Assembly (NCBI GenBank): GCA_937885475.1
Contig: CAKZZR010000188.1
Location: 1-21,493 of the forward strand
Direction of reading: 5' to 3'
DNA length: 21,493 nucleotides
From: an uncultured Treponema sp.
GTDB taxonomy: Bacteria; Spirochaetota; Spirochaetia; Treponematales; Treponemataceae
Part shown: one piece after another, positions 6,766 through 14,261 of the stretch
Numbering within the stretch: position 1 is the stretch's first letter
How the letters are laid out: each line of letters begins with the position of its first letter
The notes under the pieces: model-generated
What the model was told of the DNA's origin: nothing
What the model saw: only the letters and a program-made list of their open reading frames with translations
The model's database searches: none
Program-made: the position numbers and the translations under genes

Positions 6766-7329
6766 ATGTCAGATAATGCTTTTAACTTCTGCCCGGAATG
6801 CGGTAGGCAGAACATCCGCTATGTGGACAACAAAAAATGGCTCTGTCCGGACTGCGGCTTTGATTTGTACAATAATGTTGCGAGCGCGGTTGGCGTTGTG
6901 CTTTCGGACGCACAGGACAACGTTCTGTTTGAGGTGCGGGCAAAAAATCCTCGCAAGGGCTTTTTGGCGCTGCCCGGCGGCTTTACAGACCGCGACGAAA
7001 CTGCCGAGGCTGCCGTCGTGCGGGAATGCAGGGAAGAGACCGGCTTTGTGCCGCGGGACGTAACGTACCTATGCAGTTTTCCGAATGATTATGAGTATAA
7101 AGGCATTGCGTATAAGACATGCGACCTTTTTTTTATGGCAAGGCTTTCGGCAGAGGAAGGCACAGTTCCCGAACTGATTCAGCGGCTCTGCGGGCAGGAA
7201 TCCGAGGTAACGGGCTTTGCATATTATAAGGTCGCCACGCCGGAGGACATTCAAAAAATTCCGCTTGCATTCAGTTCCGCAAAAAAGGCTTTGACGGTTT
7301 GGCTTGAAGCGCATAGAATAGAAGCATAG
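6766..7329 (+). CDS. Nudix hydrolase with N-terminal zinc ribbon
   Basis: Encodes 187 aa. The zinc ribbon uses C9, C12, C27 and C30 (FCPECGRQ, then WLCPDCGF). A complete Nudix box at G72-F94 fits GX5EX7REXXEEXG, with E78, R86, E87, E90 and E91 all present, so the metal site is intact. The domain hydrolyses nucleoside diphosphates linked to another group. A zinc ribbon before a Nudix domain recalls NudC-type NADH pyrophosphatases, but the protein is shorter and lacks clear NudC features, so the substrate (ADP-ribose, NADH or similar) is not decided. GAGG at 6757-6760 supports the start. First of a loose three-gene + strand run. Confidence 0.9.
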   Translation: MSDNAFNFCPECGRQNIRYVDNKKWLCPDCGFDLYNNVASAVGVVLSDAQDNVLFEVRAKNPRKGFLALPGGFTDRDETAEAAVVRECREETGFVPRDVTYLCSFPNDYEYKGIAYKTCDLFFMARLSAEEGTVPELIQRLCGQESEVTGFAYYKVATPEDIQKIPLAFSSAKKALTVWLEAHRIEA

Positions 7330-7373
7330 AAAAATCGTGTTTGGGTTTTGGAGTTTTCCTAAAAAGGTGCCAC

Positions 7374-7895
7374 ATGGAAAGAATTCGGCTTCTGCTTATT
7401 TGTGTCTCTTTTGTTATGTATGTGCTTATGCTTGTCTCCGTTCCGCTTAGAAAAAAAATCATTCTGAAACGGGCAGGACGTTGCATTCTTAAAATCAGAA
7501 AGAACAGGTTGTTCATGCAGGTTGTGGCAATTACGTTTGCAGGACTTTTGCTTGCGCTGCTTTTTATACGGAATTTGGGAAGCGCGGGAAACGTCATTAT
7601 CTGTCTTGTTTCCATTCTTGCGACGGCGATGAGTTCTGAGGAAATCGCGCTCAATGACGTTTCCGGGCTGTATGAGAACGGTATCATTGCCGACGGACAT
7701 TTTTTGATGCTGTCTGAGATTTTTGCGATTCCGGCTCTTTCGTATTCAAAGGAAGAGCAGGAGCGGCAGAATGCGAATGCCCTTGTGATCCAGACTGATA
7801 AGCGCGGGTTGGTAACCTTTGCGTTTCCAACGCCACGGGAGCGTGATGCCGTTCTGGATGGTCTTTTAAAATTGAATCCAAATCTTGCCCGCTAG
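7374..7895 (+). CDS. Unknown membrane protein with possible PH-like C-terminal domain
   Basis: Encodes 173 aa from the ATG at 7374, preceded by AAAGGTG; a TTG at 7341 is also in frame but has poorer support. I do not recognise the family with confidence. Three hydrophobic segments are visible at about residues 5-24, 47-66 and 70-86, with a Lys/Arg-rich loop (27-46) that should be cytoplasmic. The soluble C-terminus (about 95-170, LYENGIIADGHFLMLSEI, then ALVIQTDKRGLVTFAFP) alternates in a way seen in small membrane-linked PH-like (DUF5673-type) domains. That resemblance is a guess from pattern only. It lies 44 bp after the Nudix gene and 27 bp before the DJ-1-like gene. Confidence 0.7.
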   Translation: MERIRLLLICVSFVMYVLMLVSVPLRKKIILKRAGRCILKIRKNRLFMQVVAITFAGLLLALLFIRNLGSAGNVIICLVSILATAMSSEEIALNDVSGLYENGIIADGHFLMLSEIFAIPALSYSKEEQERQNANALVIQTDKRGLVTFAFPTPRERDAVLDGLLKLNPNLAR

Positions 7896-7922
7896 ACGGA
7901 CGTTTTTTTTTACGAGGTATGT

Positions 7923-8546
7923 ATGAGCAGTGTTGTGGTTTTTTTGGCAGACGGTTTTGAGGAAATAGAGGCGCTTTCGCCGGTTGACTATCTGCGCCGC
8001 GCGAACGTAGAGGTATATACGGTTGCCGTTCCCTCTGAAACCATGAACGACAAATATATTGTCATGGGCGCGCATAAAATTCCGGTCATTGCTGACCTTT
8101 CAATTGAAGAATTTGAGCAGAATTTTAAGTCGGAGCTTCCTGACATGGTGTTCTGTCCCGGCGGAATGCCCGGAGCCACGAACCTTGCTGCGAGTGCCAT
8201 TGTTACGGACTTTATTGCGCGGTGCTACGAGAATGGAAAATACGTTACGGCAATCTGCGCGTCTCCTGCGGTGGTGCTTGCAAAAACCGGCGTTTTGAAG
8301 GGAAAGTGCTGGACATGCTATCCCGGAATGGAAACCGGTGTTGCGGAATACTGCGGCTCAATGGACGTTGCCAATGCCGCGCTTGGAGGAAGCACGCATA
8401 AGCGCGATGTTCCATTTGTTACCGACGGTACTGTGATTACTGGTCGTGGTCCCGGGGCTGCGGAGCAGTTTGCGATGGAGCTGGTTCGCCTTTTGTGCGG
8501 CGACGCGGTAAGCGCAAAGATAAAGGCCGCCTCCGTTCAGCGCTGA
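7923..8546 (+). CDS. DJ-1/PfpI family protein (YajL/ThiJ-like)
   Basis: Encodes 207 aa. The opening SVVVFLADGFEEIEALSPVD is classic for the DJ-1/YajL branch, and E16 corresponds to the conserved active-site glutamate (E18 of human DJ-1). The nucleophile elbow is AICASPAVVLA with C112. The end motif TDGTVITGRGPGAAEQFAMELV is also conserved. Family members protect against oxidative or carbonyl stress; claims of deglycase activity are disputed, so only the family is assigned. It was long annotated as ThiJ, but no thiamine gene is nearby. GAGG at 7912-7915 sets the start. Confidence 0.92.
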   Translation: MSSVVVFLADGFEEIEALSPVDYLRRANVEVYTVAVPSETMNDKYIVMGAHKIPVIADLSIEEFEQNFKSELPDMVFCPGGMPGATNLAASAIVTDFIARCYENGKYVTAICASPAVVLAKTGVLKGKCWTCYPGMETGVAEYCGSMDVANAALGGSTHKRDVPFVTDGTVITGRGPGAAEQFAMELVRLLCGDAVSAKIKAASVQR

Positions 8547-8652
8547 GACAATCGTCCGTTCATAACTTGCATAATTTTATAGTCATTCCTCAAAAAAATC
8601 AGTATATTTAAGTCTGATAGATTTTGTATTTTATTTTTTCGAGGATATAAAA

Positions 8653-9915
8653 ATGGCAAAAGCAAAGACACCGATTACCCTGCTCTGCGGTTATTTGGGA
8701 GCAGGAAAAACAACGCTGATGAACATGATTCTTTCAAATCAGAAGGGATACAAGGTTGCGGTCATCGTAAACGACATCGGCGAAATCAACGTTGACGAAA
8801 GCCTTATCGCAAAGGGCGCTAACATCACCGACACGTCAAGCATCATCGGACTCCAGAACGGCTGTATCTGCTGCACGCTTAAGAGTGACCTTGTTCAGCA
8901 GATTGAGGATTTGATAAAGACAAAGAAATTCGATTACATCCTTATTGAAGCAAGCGGCGTGTGCGAGCCTATGCCGATTGCGCAGGCCATCATGCAGATT
9001 GAGAACGGAAAACTTGACAACGTGGTTTCTGTTGTTGACGCAAAGCGCCTTGTTGACGAATTTGCCGGCGGCGACAATCTGCTTAAGAAGGATATGGACG
9101 AGGAGGACATTGAGTCGCTTCTTGTTCAGCAGATAGAATTCTGTTCCACACTCATCATCAATAAGAAGGATTTGGTTACCGACGATGAGCTGAACAAGGT
9201 TCGTGCAGTAGTAAAGGCGCTTCAGCCGCACGTAAAGGTGATTGAGACCACGCGCGGGCAGGTTGAGGTGGAGGACGTGCTTTCCACAGACCGATTTGAC
9301 TTTGACGCAGTGTTCGAGAGCGCTGCATGGGTTCAGCATTTGGAGAACGGCGGTGACGACGATGATGATGACGAGCATGAGCACCATCATCACGACCACG
9401 ATGACGACCATGATGAGCACGAGCATCATCACGACCATGATGACGATGATGATGACCATAATCCCGCTCACGGTGAGGAAGGGCACCACTGCGATGAGCA
9501 TTGTCACCATCATCACCACCACGAGCATAACCATGAGGGCGCGGACGAGGATGAATACGGAATTGGTAATTTCGTCTACTACCGCCGCCGTCCGTTCAAC
9601 CGCGAAAAACTTGAGGCGTATGCCGGACGCTGGCCCCGCAACATCATCCGCTGCAAGGGCGTCGTATACTTCAGTGATGAGGATGACATGGCGTACGTGT
9701 TCGAGACTTCCGGCCGGCAGATTAGTGCGGGTGCCTCTGGACGCTGGCTTGCTTCTTGTCCAAAGGCGGAGCAGGAGGAGGTTCTTGCCCAGGAGCCAAA
9801 GGTTCGCGCCGAATGGGATGAGAAGGTTGGCGACCGCATGATTAAGCTTTGCATTATCGGTCAAAAGCTTGACAAAAAGCAGATTTCCGCTGAGCTGGAT
9901 GCCTTGCTTGACTAA
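8653..9915 (+). CDS. COG0523/CobW-family GTPase with His/Asp-rich metal-binding tract
   Basis: Encodes 420 aa. The G3E GTPase domain has Walker A GYLGAGKTT (13-21), the family CxCC metal site GCICC (C71, C73, C74), EASGVCEP, SVVDAKRL and the NKKD guanine-binding motif. A tract at about 235-298 is built almost wholly of His, Asp and Glu, with two cysteines. A CobW C-terminal domain follows (about 305-400: YRRRPFNREKLEAYAGRWPRN, then KGVVYFSDEDDMAYVFE). Proteins of this type act as GTP-driven metallochaperones, often for zinc under zinc limitation; cobalamin genes are absent here, so a CobW role in B12 synthesis is unlikely. It appears to be a single gene; I saw no clear Zur box upstream. Confidence 0.92.
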   Translation: MAKAKTPITLLCGYLGAGKTTLMNMILSNQKGYKVAVIVNDIGEINVDESLIAKGANITDTSSIIGLQNGCICCTLKSDLVQQIEDLIKTKKFDYILIEASGVCEPMPIAQAIMQIENGKLDNVVSVVDAKRLVDEFAGGDNLLKKDMDEEDIESLLVQQIEFCSTLIINKKDLVTDDELNKVRAVVKALQPHVKVIETTRGQVEVEDVLSTDRFDFDAVFESAAWVQHLENGGDDDDDDEHEHHHHDHDDDHDEHEHHHDHDDDDDDHNPAHGEEGHHCDEHCHHHHHHEHNHEGADEDEYGIGNFVYYRRRPFNREKLEAYAGRWPRNIIRCKGVVYFSDEDDMAYVFETSGRQISAGASGRWLASCPKAEQEEVLAQEPKVRAEWDEKVGDRMIKLCIIGQKLDKKQISAELDALLD

Positions 9916-9936
9916 ACATCTGTAATCTATTTTAAT
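9908..9936 (+). promoter_or_regulatory. Promoter of the MATE gene, inside the cobW-like gene's end
   Basis: TTGACT (9908-9913, overlapping the stop codon region of the GTPase gene), 17-bp spacer, TTTAAT (9931-9936). Transcription would start near 9943, exactly where the following hairpin begins. Confidence 0.5.
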
Positions 9937-9943
9937 AGTACTG

Positions 9944-9993
9944 ACCTTGCGGGTTGAACGCTTCGCGTTGTTCGCTCTGCAAGGTTTTTTTTT
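9944..9993 (+). terminator. Terminator or leader attenuator between the GTPase and MATE genes
   Basis: ACCTTGC (9944-9950) pairs with GCAAGGT (9979-9985), enclosing a second AACGC-TTC-GCGTT stem, and nine T residues follow (9985-9993). It ends the GTPase transcript, but also lies at the very 5' end of any transcript from the promoter at 9908-9936, only 8 bp before the MATE ribosome-binding site. Confidence 0.85.
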
Positions 9994-10009
9994 CATTTTT
10001 GAGGTTTTT

Positions 10010-11389
10010 ATGTCAGAAACTGCACGTTCTGCTCCGGCAGAAAACAAGATGGGCACCATGCCTGTCGTTAAGTTGATTTTCAATATGTCGCTTCCGATTA
10101 TGTTTTCCATGCTTGTTATGGCAATGTACAACATAGTCGACAGCATTTTTGTTGCAAAAATAGGTGAGGAAGCGCTTACCGCCGTTTCGCTCGCATTCCC
10201 AATTCAGAACCTGATGATAAGTTTTGGAGTCGGTACTGCAATTGGCGTGAACGCGCTGCTCTCATTCTGCCTTGGTCAGAAGAATCAGAAAGACGTTGAC
10301 CGTACCGCCATGAACGGCGTTTTTCTTGCGTTCTGCAACTTCCTCCTGTTCCTGATTGTAGGGCTTACCGGCATAGTGCCGTATTTACGCTCGCAGACTT
10401 CCGATGCGCTTATTTTTGAGTATGGAAAGCAGTATCTGTTCATCGTAACTTGTACCGGCTTGTTCGTGTTCGGTGAGGTTACGTTTGAGCGCCTTTTGCA
10501 GGCAACGGGGCGGACTTTTCATTCAATGATAAGCCAATGCTGCGGCGCGGTGTTCAACATAGTGTTCGACCCGCTGCTGATTTTTGGAATCGGACCGTTC
10601 CCGGAACTGGGAATACGCGGTGCCGCCATTGCCACGGTGCTTGGTCAGGTGCTCGGAATGGTCGTTTCCATCATTCTGAATCTAAAATACAATCACGACG
10701 TTCATTTTAAGCTGTCAAACATTGTGCCGGAGCCGCGTATCATAAAGCGCATCTATAAGGTGGGCGTGCCGTCAATTGCGATGAGCTCCATAACCAGCGT
10801 GATTGCCTACTTTGTGAACTTGATTCTTGGACAGTTCTCTATGACGGCGGTAGCGGTGTACGGCGTGTTTATAAAGATGAACAGCTTTATATTCATGCCG
10901 GTCTTTGGCTTGAACAGCGGCATTATTCCGATTATTGCGTACAACTATGGGGCAGAAAAGCACCGTCGCCTTACAAGAACAATCCGTTCCGCCGTGATGA
11001 TTGCGTTTGTCATCATGTTCTGCGGCTTCCTGATTTTTGAGCTGTTCCCGGCGGAGCTGTTCCGCCTGTTCAGCGCAAGCGACGAGATGCTTGCAATCGG
11101 CGTTCCCGCGTTCAGAAGAATCGCACCGTCGTTTTTGGGCGCGGCGTTCGCAATCACGCTTTCTTCTGTGTTTCAGGCATTCGGAAACGCGGTGTACAGC
11201 ATGATTGTCTCGTTCAGCCGTCAGCTTCTGGTGTTCCTGCCGTCGGCGTACCTTCTTTCGCTCACCGGCAATGTGAACAACGTGTGGTACTGCTTCATCA
11301 TCGCGGAATTCATGTCCGTGGGGATGTCCTTGTTCTTTATGCGCCGTATTTACGTCCGCAAAATAAAGGGCATTCCGTACGAGGAATAA
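10010..11389 (+). CDS. MATE family multidrug/cation efflux transporter
   Basis: Encodes 459 aa, the usual MATE size, with about twelve membrane segments in two similar halves. The first half opens KLIFNMSLPIMFSMLVMAMYNIVDSIFVAKIGEEALTAVSLAFP (typical of the NorM/DinF-type family), with GVGTAIGVNALLSFCLGQ following. The second half begins KVGVPSIAMSSITSVIAYFVNLILGQ and contains FGLNSGIIPIIAYNYGAEKHRR. These carriers export drugs or metabolites using a Na+ or H+ gradient; the substrate cannot be told from sequence. The start at 10010 is set by GAGG (10001-10004); an upstream in-frame codon at 9947 lies inside the terminator hairpin and is unlikely. Confidence 0.93.
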   Translation: MSETARSAPAENKMGTMPVVKLIFNMSLPIMFSMLVMAMYNIVDSIFVAKIGEEALTAVSLAFPIQNLMISFGVGTAIGVNALLSFCLGQKNQKDVDRTAMNGVFLAFCNFLLFLIVGLTGIVPYLRSQTSDALIFEYGKQYLFIVTCTGLFVFGEVTFERLLQATGRTFHSMISQCCGAVFNIVFDPLLIFGIGPFPELGIRGAAIATVLGQVLGMVVSIILNLKYNHDVHFKLSNIVPEPRIIKRIYKVGVPSIAMSSITSVIAYFVNLILGQFSMTAVAVYGVFIKMNSFIFMPVFGLNSGIIPIIAYNYGAEKHRRLTRTIRSAVMIAFVIMFCGFLIFELFPAELFRLFSASDEMLAIGVPAFRRIAPSFLGAAFAITLSSVFQAFGNAVYSMIVSFSRQLLVFLPSAYLLSLTGNVNNVWYCFIIAEFMSVGMSLFFMRRIYVRKIKGIPYEE

Positions 11390-11415
11390 ATATTCAAATT
11401 TGTTTATAAATATGC

Positions 11416-11447
11416 AATCCGTTGAATAAATATTCAGCGGATTTTTT
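11416..11447 (+). terminator. Rho-independent terminator after the MATE gene
   Basis: AATCCG (11416-11421), a T-G wobble, TGAAT, 4-nt loop, ATTCA and CGGATT (11438-11443) form a 12-pair stem ending in a T-run. The GAATAAATATTCA within it also occurs at 11384-11396 over the MATE stop codon. Confidence 0.8.
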
Positions 11448-11461
11448 GTTTTAAAAAACAG

Positions 11462-11509
11462 ACACTTTATCTAGTGTTTTTTGCCTCTAAAATGTGCGAA
11501 AAAACACTA
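11462..11509 (+). promoter_or_regulatory. Overlapping inverted repeats upstream of pflB
   Basis: TAGTGTTTTTT (11472-11482) and AAAAAACACTA (11499-11509) are exact inverted copies of 11 bp with a 16-bp centre. The left copy can instead pair with ACACT at 11462-11466, giving a short hairpin followed by six T. The two structures exclude each other. Either an operator lying upstream of the pflB promoter or an attenuator of readthrough from upstream. Confidence 0.45.
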
Positions 11510-11536
11510 ATTCGTACTCAATTTTTTTTCTTATGG

Positions 11537-11565
11537 TTGTTTTTTGAACTTAATTGGAGTAATAT
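11537..11565 (+). promoter_or_regulatory. Possible promoter of pflB
   Basis: TTGTTT (11537-11542), 17-bp spacer, TAATAT (11560-11565). Only a partial match to consensus, as might fit an activated promoter. Leader about 34 nt. Confidence 0.35.
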
Positions 11566-11605
11566 TAAGGTGTTTGAACAAAACTCATAGAGAGGTAAAA
11601 GGATT

Positions 11606-13966
11606 ATGATTCAGAAAGACGAATGGAACGGTTTTGCCGGTCGTTTGTGGAAAGAAGAAGTAAATGTTCGTGACTTCATTCAGAACAACTATACACCGTA
11701 TGATGGTGATGAAAAATTCCTTGCAGGTCCTACAGAAGGAACCAAAAAGCTTTTTGACAAGCTTCAGGAGCTTCAGAAGGCCGAGCATAACAAGAAGAGC
11801 GTTGGCTTGGACGGAAAGGAGCGCACAGGCGTTCTTGACCTGGACACAGACATCGTAACAGGAATCACTGCCCATAAGCCGGGTTATATTGACGAAAGCC
11901 TCAAGGATTTGGAGCAGGTCGTAGGACTTCAGACAGACAAGCCGTTGAAGCGCGCGTTCATGCCGTTCGGCGGAATCCGTATGGCAGAGCAGTCATGCGA
12001 AATGTACGGCTACAAGCCAAATCCTGAACTTCATAAAATCTTTACCGAATACCATAAAACTCACTCAGACGCTGTTTTCCAGGTATACACGCCTGAAATC
12101 CGCAAGGCTCGCTCAAGCCATATTCTTACCGGTTTGCCGGATACATACGGACGCGGACGCATCGTAGGTGACTACCGTCGCGTTGCTCTGTACGGTATCG
12201 ACTTCCTTATTGAGCAGAAGCAGAAGGACTTTGCAAACATTGGCGACGGAACTATGACAGACAACGTTATCCGCCTTCGCGAGGAAGTTGCAGAGCAGAT
12301 TAAGGCTCTTGGTCAGATGAAGGAAATGGCAAAGTCTTACGGTTTTGACATTTCCAAGCCGGCTAAGACAGCAAAGGAAGCCGTTCAGTGGTTGTACTTT
12401 GGCTATCTTGCCGCAATCAAAACTCAGAACGGTGCCGCAATGTCTGTAGGACGCGTGTCAACCTTCCTTGACATCTACATTGAGCGCGACCTTAAGGCTG
12501 GAATCATCAATGAATCTCAGGCTCAGGAACTTATCGACCACCTCGTAATGAAGTGCCGCATGGTTCGCTTTGCCCGCATCGAAAGCTACAACCAGCTGTT
12601 CTCCGGCGACCCAATTTGGGCTACGCTTGAGGTTGGTGGTCTTGGACAGGACGGACGTTCAATGGTAACAAAGAACTGCTTCCGCTTCCTCCATACACTT
12701 GAGAACATGGGACCAAGCCCGGAGCCGAACATGACAATCCTTTACTCAAAGAGATTGCCAGAAAGCTTCCGTAAGTACTGTGCGCACATCTCTATCGAGA
12801 CATCTTCTGTTCAGTACGAGAATGATGACGTAATGCGCCCGGTTTGGGGTGATGACTATTCAATCTGCTGCTGTGTTTCTGCTACTCAGACAGGTAAGGA
12901 AATGCAGTTCTTTGGCGCACGCGCTAACCTTGCAAAGGCTTTGCTGTACGCTATCAACGGCGGACGCGACGAGGCTGATGGACTTACTCCTGGTGTACAG
13001 GTTGCTCCTGCATATCAGCCAATCACCTCTGAATACCTTGACTACAAGGAAGTCGTTCAGAAATATGACGTTATGCTTGAATGGCTTGCAGATTTGTATG
13101 TAAACACATTGAACGCAATCCACTACATGCACGACAAATACTACTATGAGGCTGCCGAGCTTGCGCTCATCGATACAGATGTTCGCCGCACGTTCGCAAC
13201 TGGTATCGCCGGATTCAGCCACGTCGTAGATTCTCTTTCTGCTATCAAATATGCCAAGGTTAAGGTTATCCGCGGCGACGTTGAGGTTAAGAACAAGAAG
13301 ACTGGCGAGGTTGTTGAGGTTGTTAAGGGACTTGCAAAGGACTTCGTTGTTGAAGGCGACTTCCCGCGCTACGGTCAGGACGATGACCGCGCAGACGACA
13401 TCGCAGTATGGCTTCTTAAGACCTTCATGGCAAAAATCAAGAAGCACCACACATACCGCGATGCAGAGCCGACAACCTCTATCCTCACAATCACTTCAAA
13501 CGTTGTGTACGGAAAGGCTACCGGCGCGCTTCCTAACGGACGCAAGGCTCACGAGCCGTTCAGCCCGGGAGCAAACCCGTCTTACGGTGCAGAAACAAAG
13601 GGCTTGATCAAGTCTTTGAACTCTGTTGCTAAGATTCCGTACCACTACGCTTTGGACGGTATCTCAAACACTCAGACAATCAACCCGAGCGCTCTTGGTC
13701 ACAACAAGGCAGAGCAGGTTGAGAATCTTGTGAACGTGCTTGACGGCTACTTTGACATGGGTCCTGAAAGCGGACACACTGGCGCTCACCACTTGAACGT
13801 AAACGTATTCGGTGTTGAGAAGCTCAAGGACTGTCAGGCTCACCCAGAAAAGCCGGAATACGCAAACTTCACAGTTCGCGTTTCTGGTTATGCAGTGCGC
13901 TTCATCAACCTTACAAAGGAGCAGCAGGACGACGTAATCGCAAGAACATGTCATGCTAGTCTCTAA
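11606..13966 (+). CDS. pflB: Pyruvate formate-lyase (glycyl radical enzyme)
   Basis: Encodes 786 aa. The enzyme splits pyruvate with CoA into acetyl-CoA and formate under anaerobic conditions in the cytoplasm. The catalytic cysteine pair lies in SICCCVSATQTGKEMQFFGARANLAK; by alignment with E. coli, C422 and C423 match the C418/C419 pair. The radical glycine is G761 in TVRVSGYAVRFINLT near the C-terminus. Length and both motifs are standard for true pyruvate formate-lyase rather than a dehydratase-type relative. AAAAGGA at 11597-11603 and GAGG at 11592-11595 precede the ATG. Its activase gene lies about 2.5 kb downstream with a chemoreceptor gene between. Codon choice seems more restricted than in its neighbours, as expected for a highly expressed gene. 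Confidence 0.97.
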   Translation: MIQKDEWNGFAGRLWKEEVNVRDFIQNNYTPYDGDEKFLAGPTEGTKKLFDKLQELQKAEHNKKSVGLDGKERTGVLDLDTDIVTGITAHKPGYIDESLKDLEQVVGLQTDKPLKRAFMPFGGIRMAEQSCEMYGYKPNPELHKIFTEYHKTHSDAVFQVYTPEIRKARSSHILTGLPDTYGRGRIVGDYRRVALYGIDFLIEQKQKDFANIGDGTMTDNVIRLREEVAEQIKALGQMKEMAKSYGFDISKPAKTAKEAVQWLYFGYLAAIKTQNGAAMSVGRVSTFLDIYIERDLKAGIINESQAQELIDHLVMKCRMVRFARIESYNQLFSGDPIWATLEVGGLGQDGRSMVTKNCFRFLHTLENMGPSPEPNMTILYSKRLPESFRKYCAHISIETSSVQYENDDVMRPVWGDDYSICCCVSATQTGKEMQFFGARANLAKALLYAINGGRDEADGLTPGVQVAPAYQPITSEYLDYKEVVQKYDVMLEWLADLYVNTLNAIHYMHDKYYYEAAELALIDTDVRRTFATGIAGFSHVVDSLSAIKYAKVKVIRGDVEVKNKKTGEVVEVVKGLAKDFVVEGDFPRYGQDDDRADDIAVWLLKTFMAKIKKHHTYRDAEPTTSILTITSNVVYGKATGALPNGRKAHEPFSPGANPSYGAETKGLIKSLNSVAKIPYHYALDGISNTQTINPSALGHNKAEQVENLVNVLDGYFDMGPESGHTGAHHLNVNVFGVEKLKDCQAHPEKPEYANFTVRVSGYAVRFINLTKEQQDDVIARTCHASL

Positions 13967-13969
13967 ATA

Positions 13970-14081
13970 GCGACATGGATGTTGCGTCAGAATATTGCGC
14001 GACACCCTGCGAGTTTCCGAAAGGAAACTCGTTAGAAAGATTTTGCAGGACGTAAAATCTTTCTTGCCATGCAAGCTTGCA
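13970..14081 (+). repeat. Structured intergenic element after pflB (several stem-loops)
   Basis: In order: GCGACA (13970-13975) can pair with TGTTGC (13980-13985), or TGTTGCG (13980-13986) with CGCGACA (13998-14004). CGAGTTTCC-GAAA-GGAAACTCG (14010-14031) is a perfect 9-bp stem with a GNRA loop. AGAAAGATTTT (14034-14044) pairs with AAAATCTTTCT (14054-14064), perfect over 11 bp. Its loop contains GCAGG, complementary to CCTGC at 14006-14010. TGCAAGCTTGCA (14070-14081) is a palindrome. This could be a small RNA, an mRNA 3'-end stabiliser or a dispersed repeat. Confidence 0.55.
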
Positions 14082-14101
14082 GCTTAATGAGTTGCTGATT
14101 G

Positions 14102-14137
14102 AATGCCCTTCGTGCAAAGCGGAGGGCATTTTTTTTA
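14102..14137 (+). terminator. Rho-independent terminator of the pflB transcript
   Basis: ATGCCCTTCG (14103-14112), 7-nt loop, CGGAGGGCAT (14120-14129), with one G-T pair, then a run of eight to nine T. Confidence 0.9.
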
Positions 14138-14168
14138 TTCGTGCGGAGGGGGTAAGGCTTTTATTTTA

Positions 14169-14196
14169 TTGCGAATTTTGAGTTTAGCGCTATAAT
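14169..14196 (+). promoter_or_regulatory. Promoter of the chemoreceptor-pflA unit
   Basis: TTGCGA (14169-14174), 16-bp spacer, and a perfect TATAAT (14191-14196). No convincing flagellar sigma28 promoter is seen. Confidence 0.5.
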
Positions 14197-14261
14197 TCTA
14201 TCCATAAGATATATTAAAAAAACAATAGTCGCATTTCTTGTAATTGAGCATGGAGGTTTGT

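Noticed and set aside
8653..9915. Cobalamin-synthesis CobW
   Set aside because: No cobalamin genes nearby, and the His/Asp tract fits metallochaperone members of COG0523 better.
8836..10146. A 436-codon open frame on the - strand opposite the COG0523 GTPase
   Set aside because: It is the mirror of the His/Asp codon tract, giving a Val/Met-rich sequence with no family features, and it runs across the terminator and the MATE start.
11448..11605. A pfl (ZTP) riboswitch before pflB
   Set aside because: The spacer is very AT-rich and lacks the conserved GC-rich core of that riboswitch.
14162..14200. A flagellar sigma28 promoter for the chemoreceptor
   Set aside because: GCGCTATAA only loosely resembles GCCGATAA and no TAAA box lies at the required distance; the TATAAT box explains the site better.
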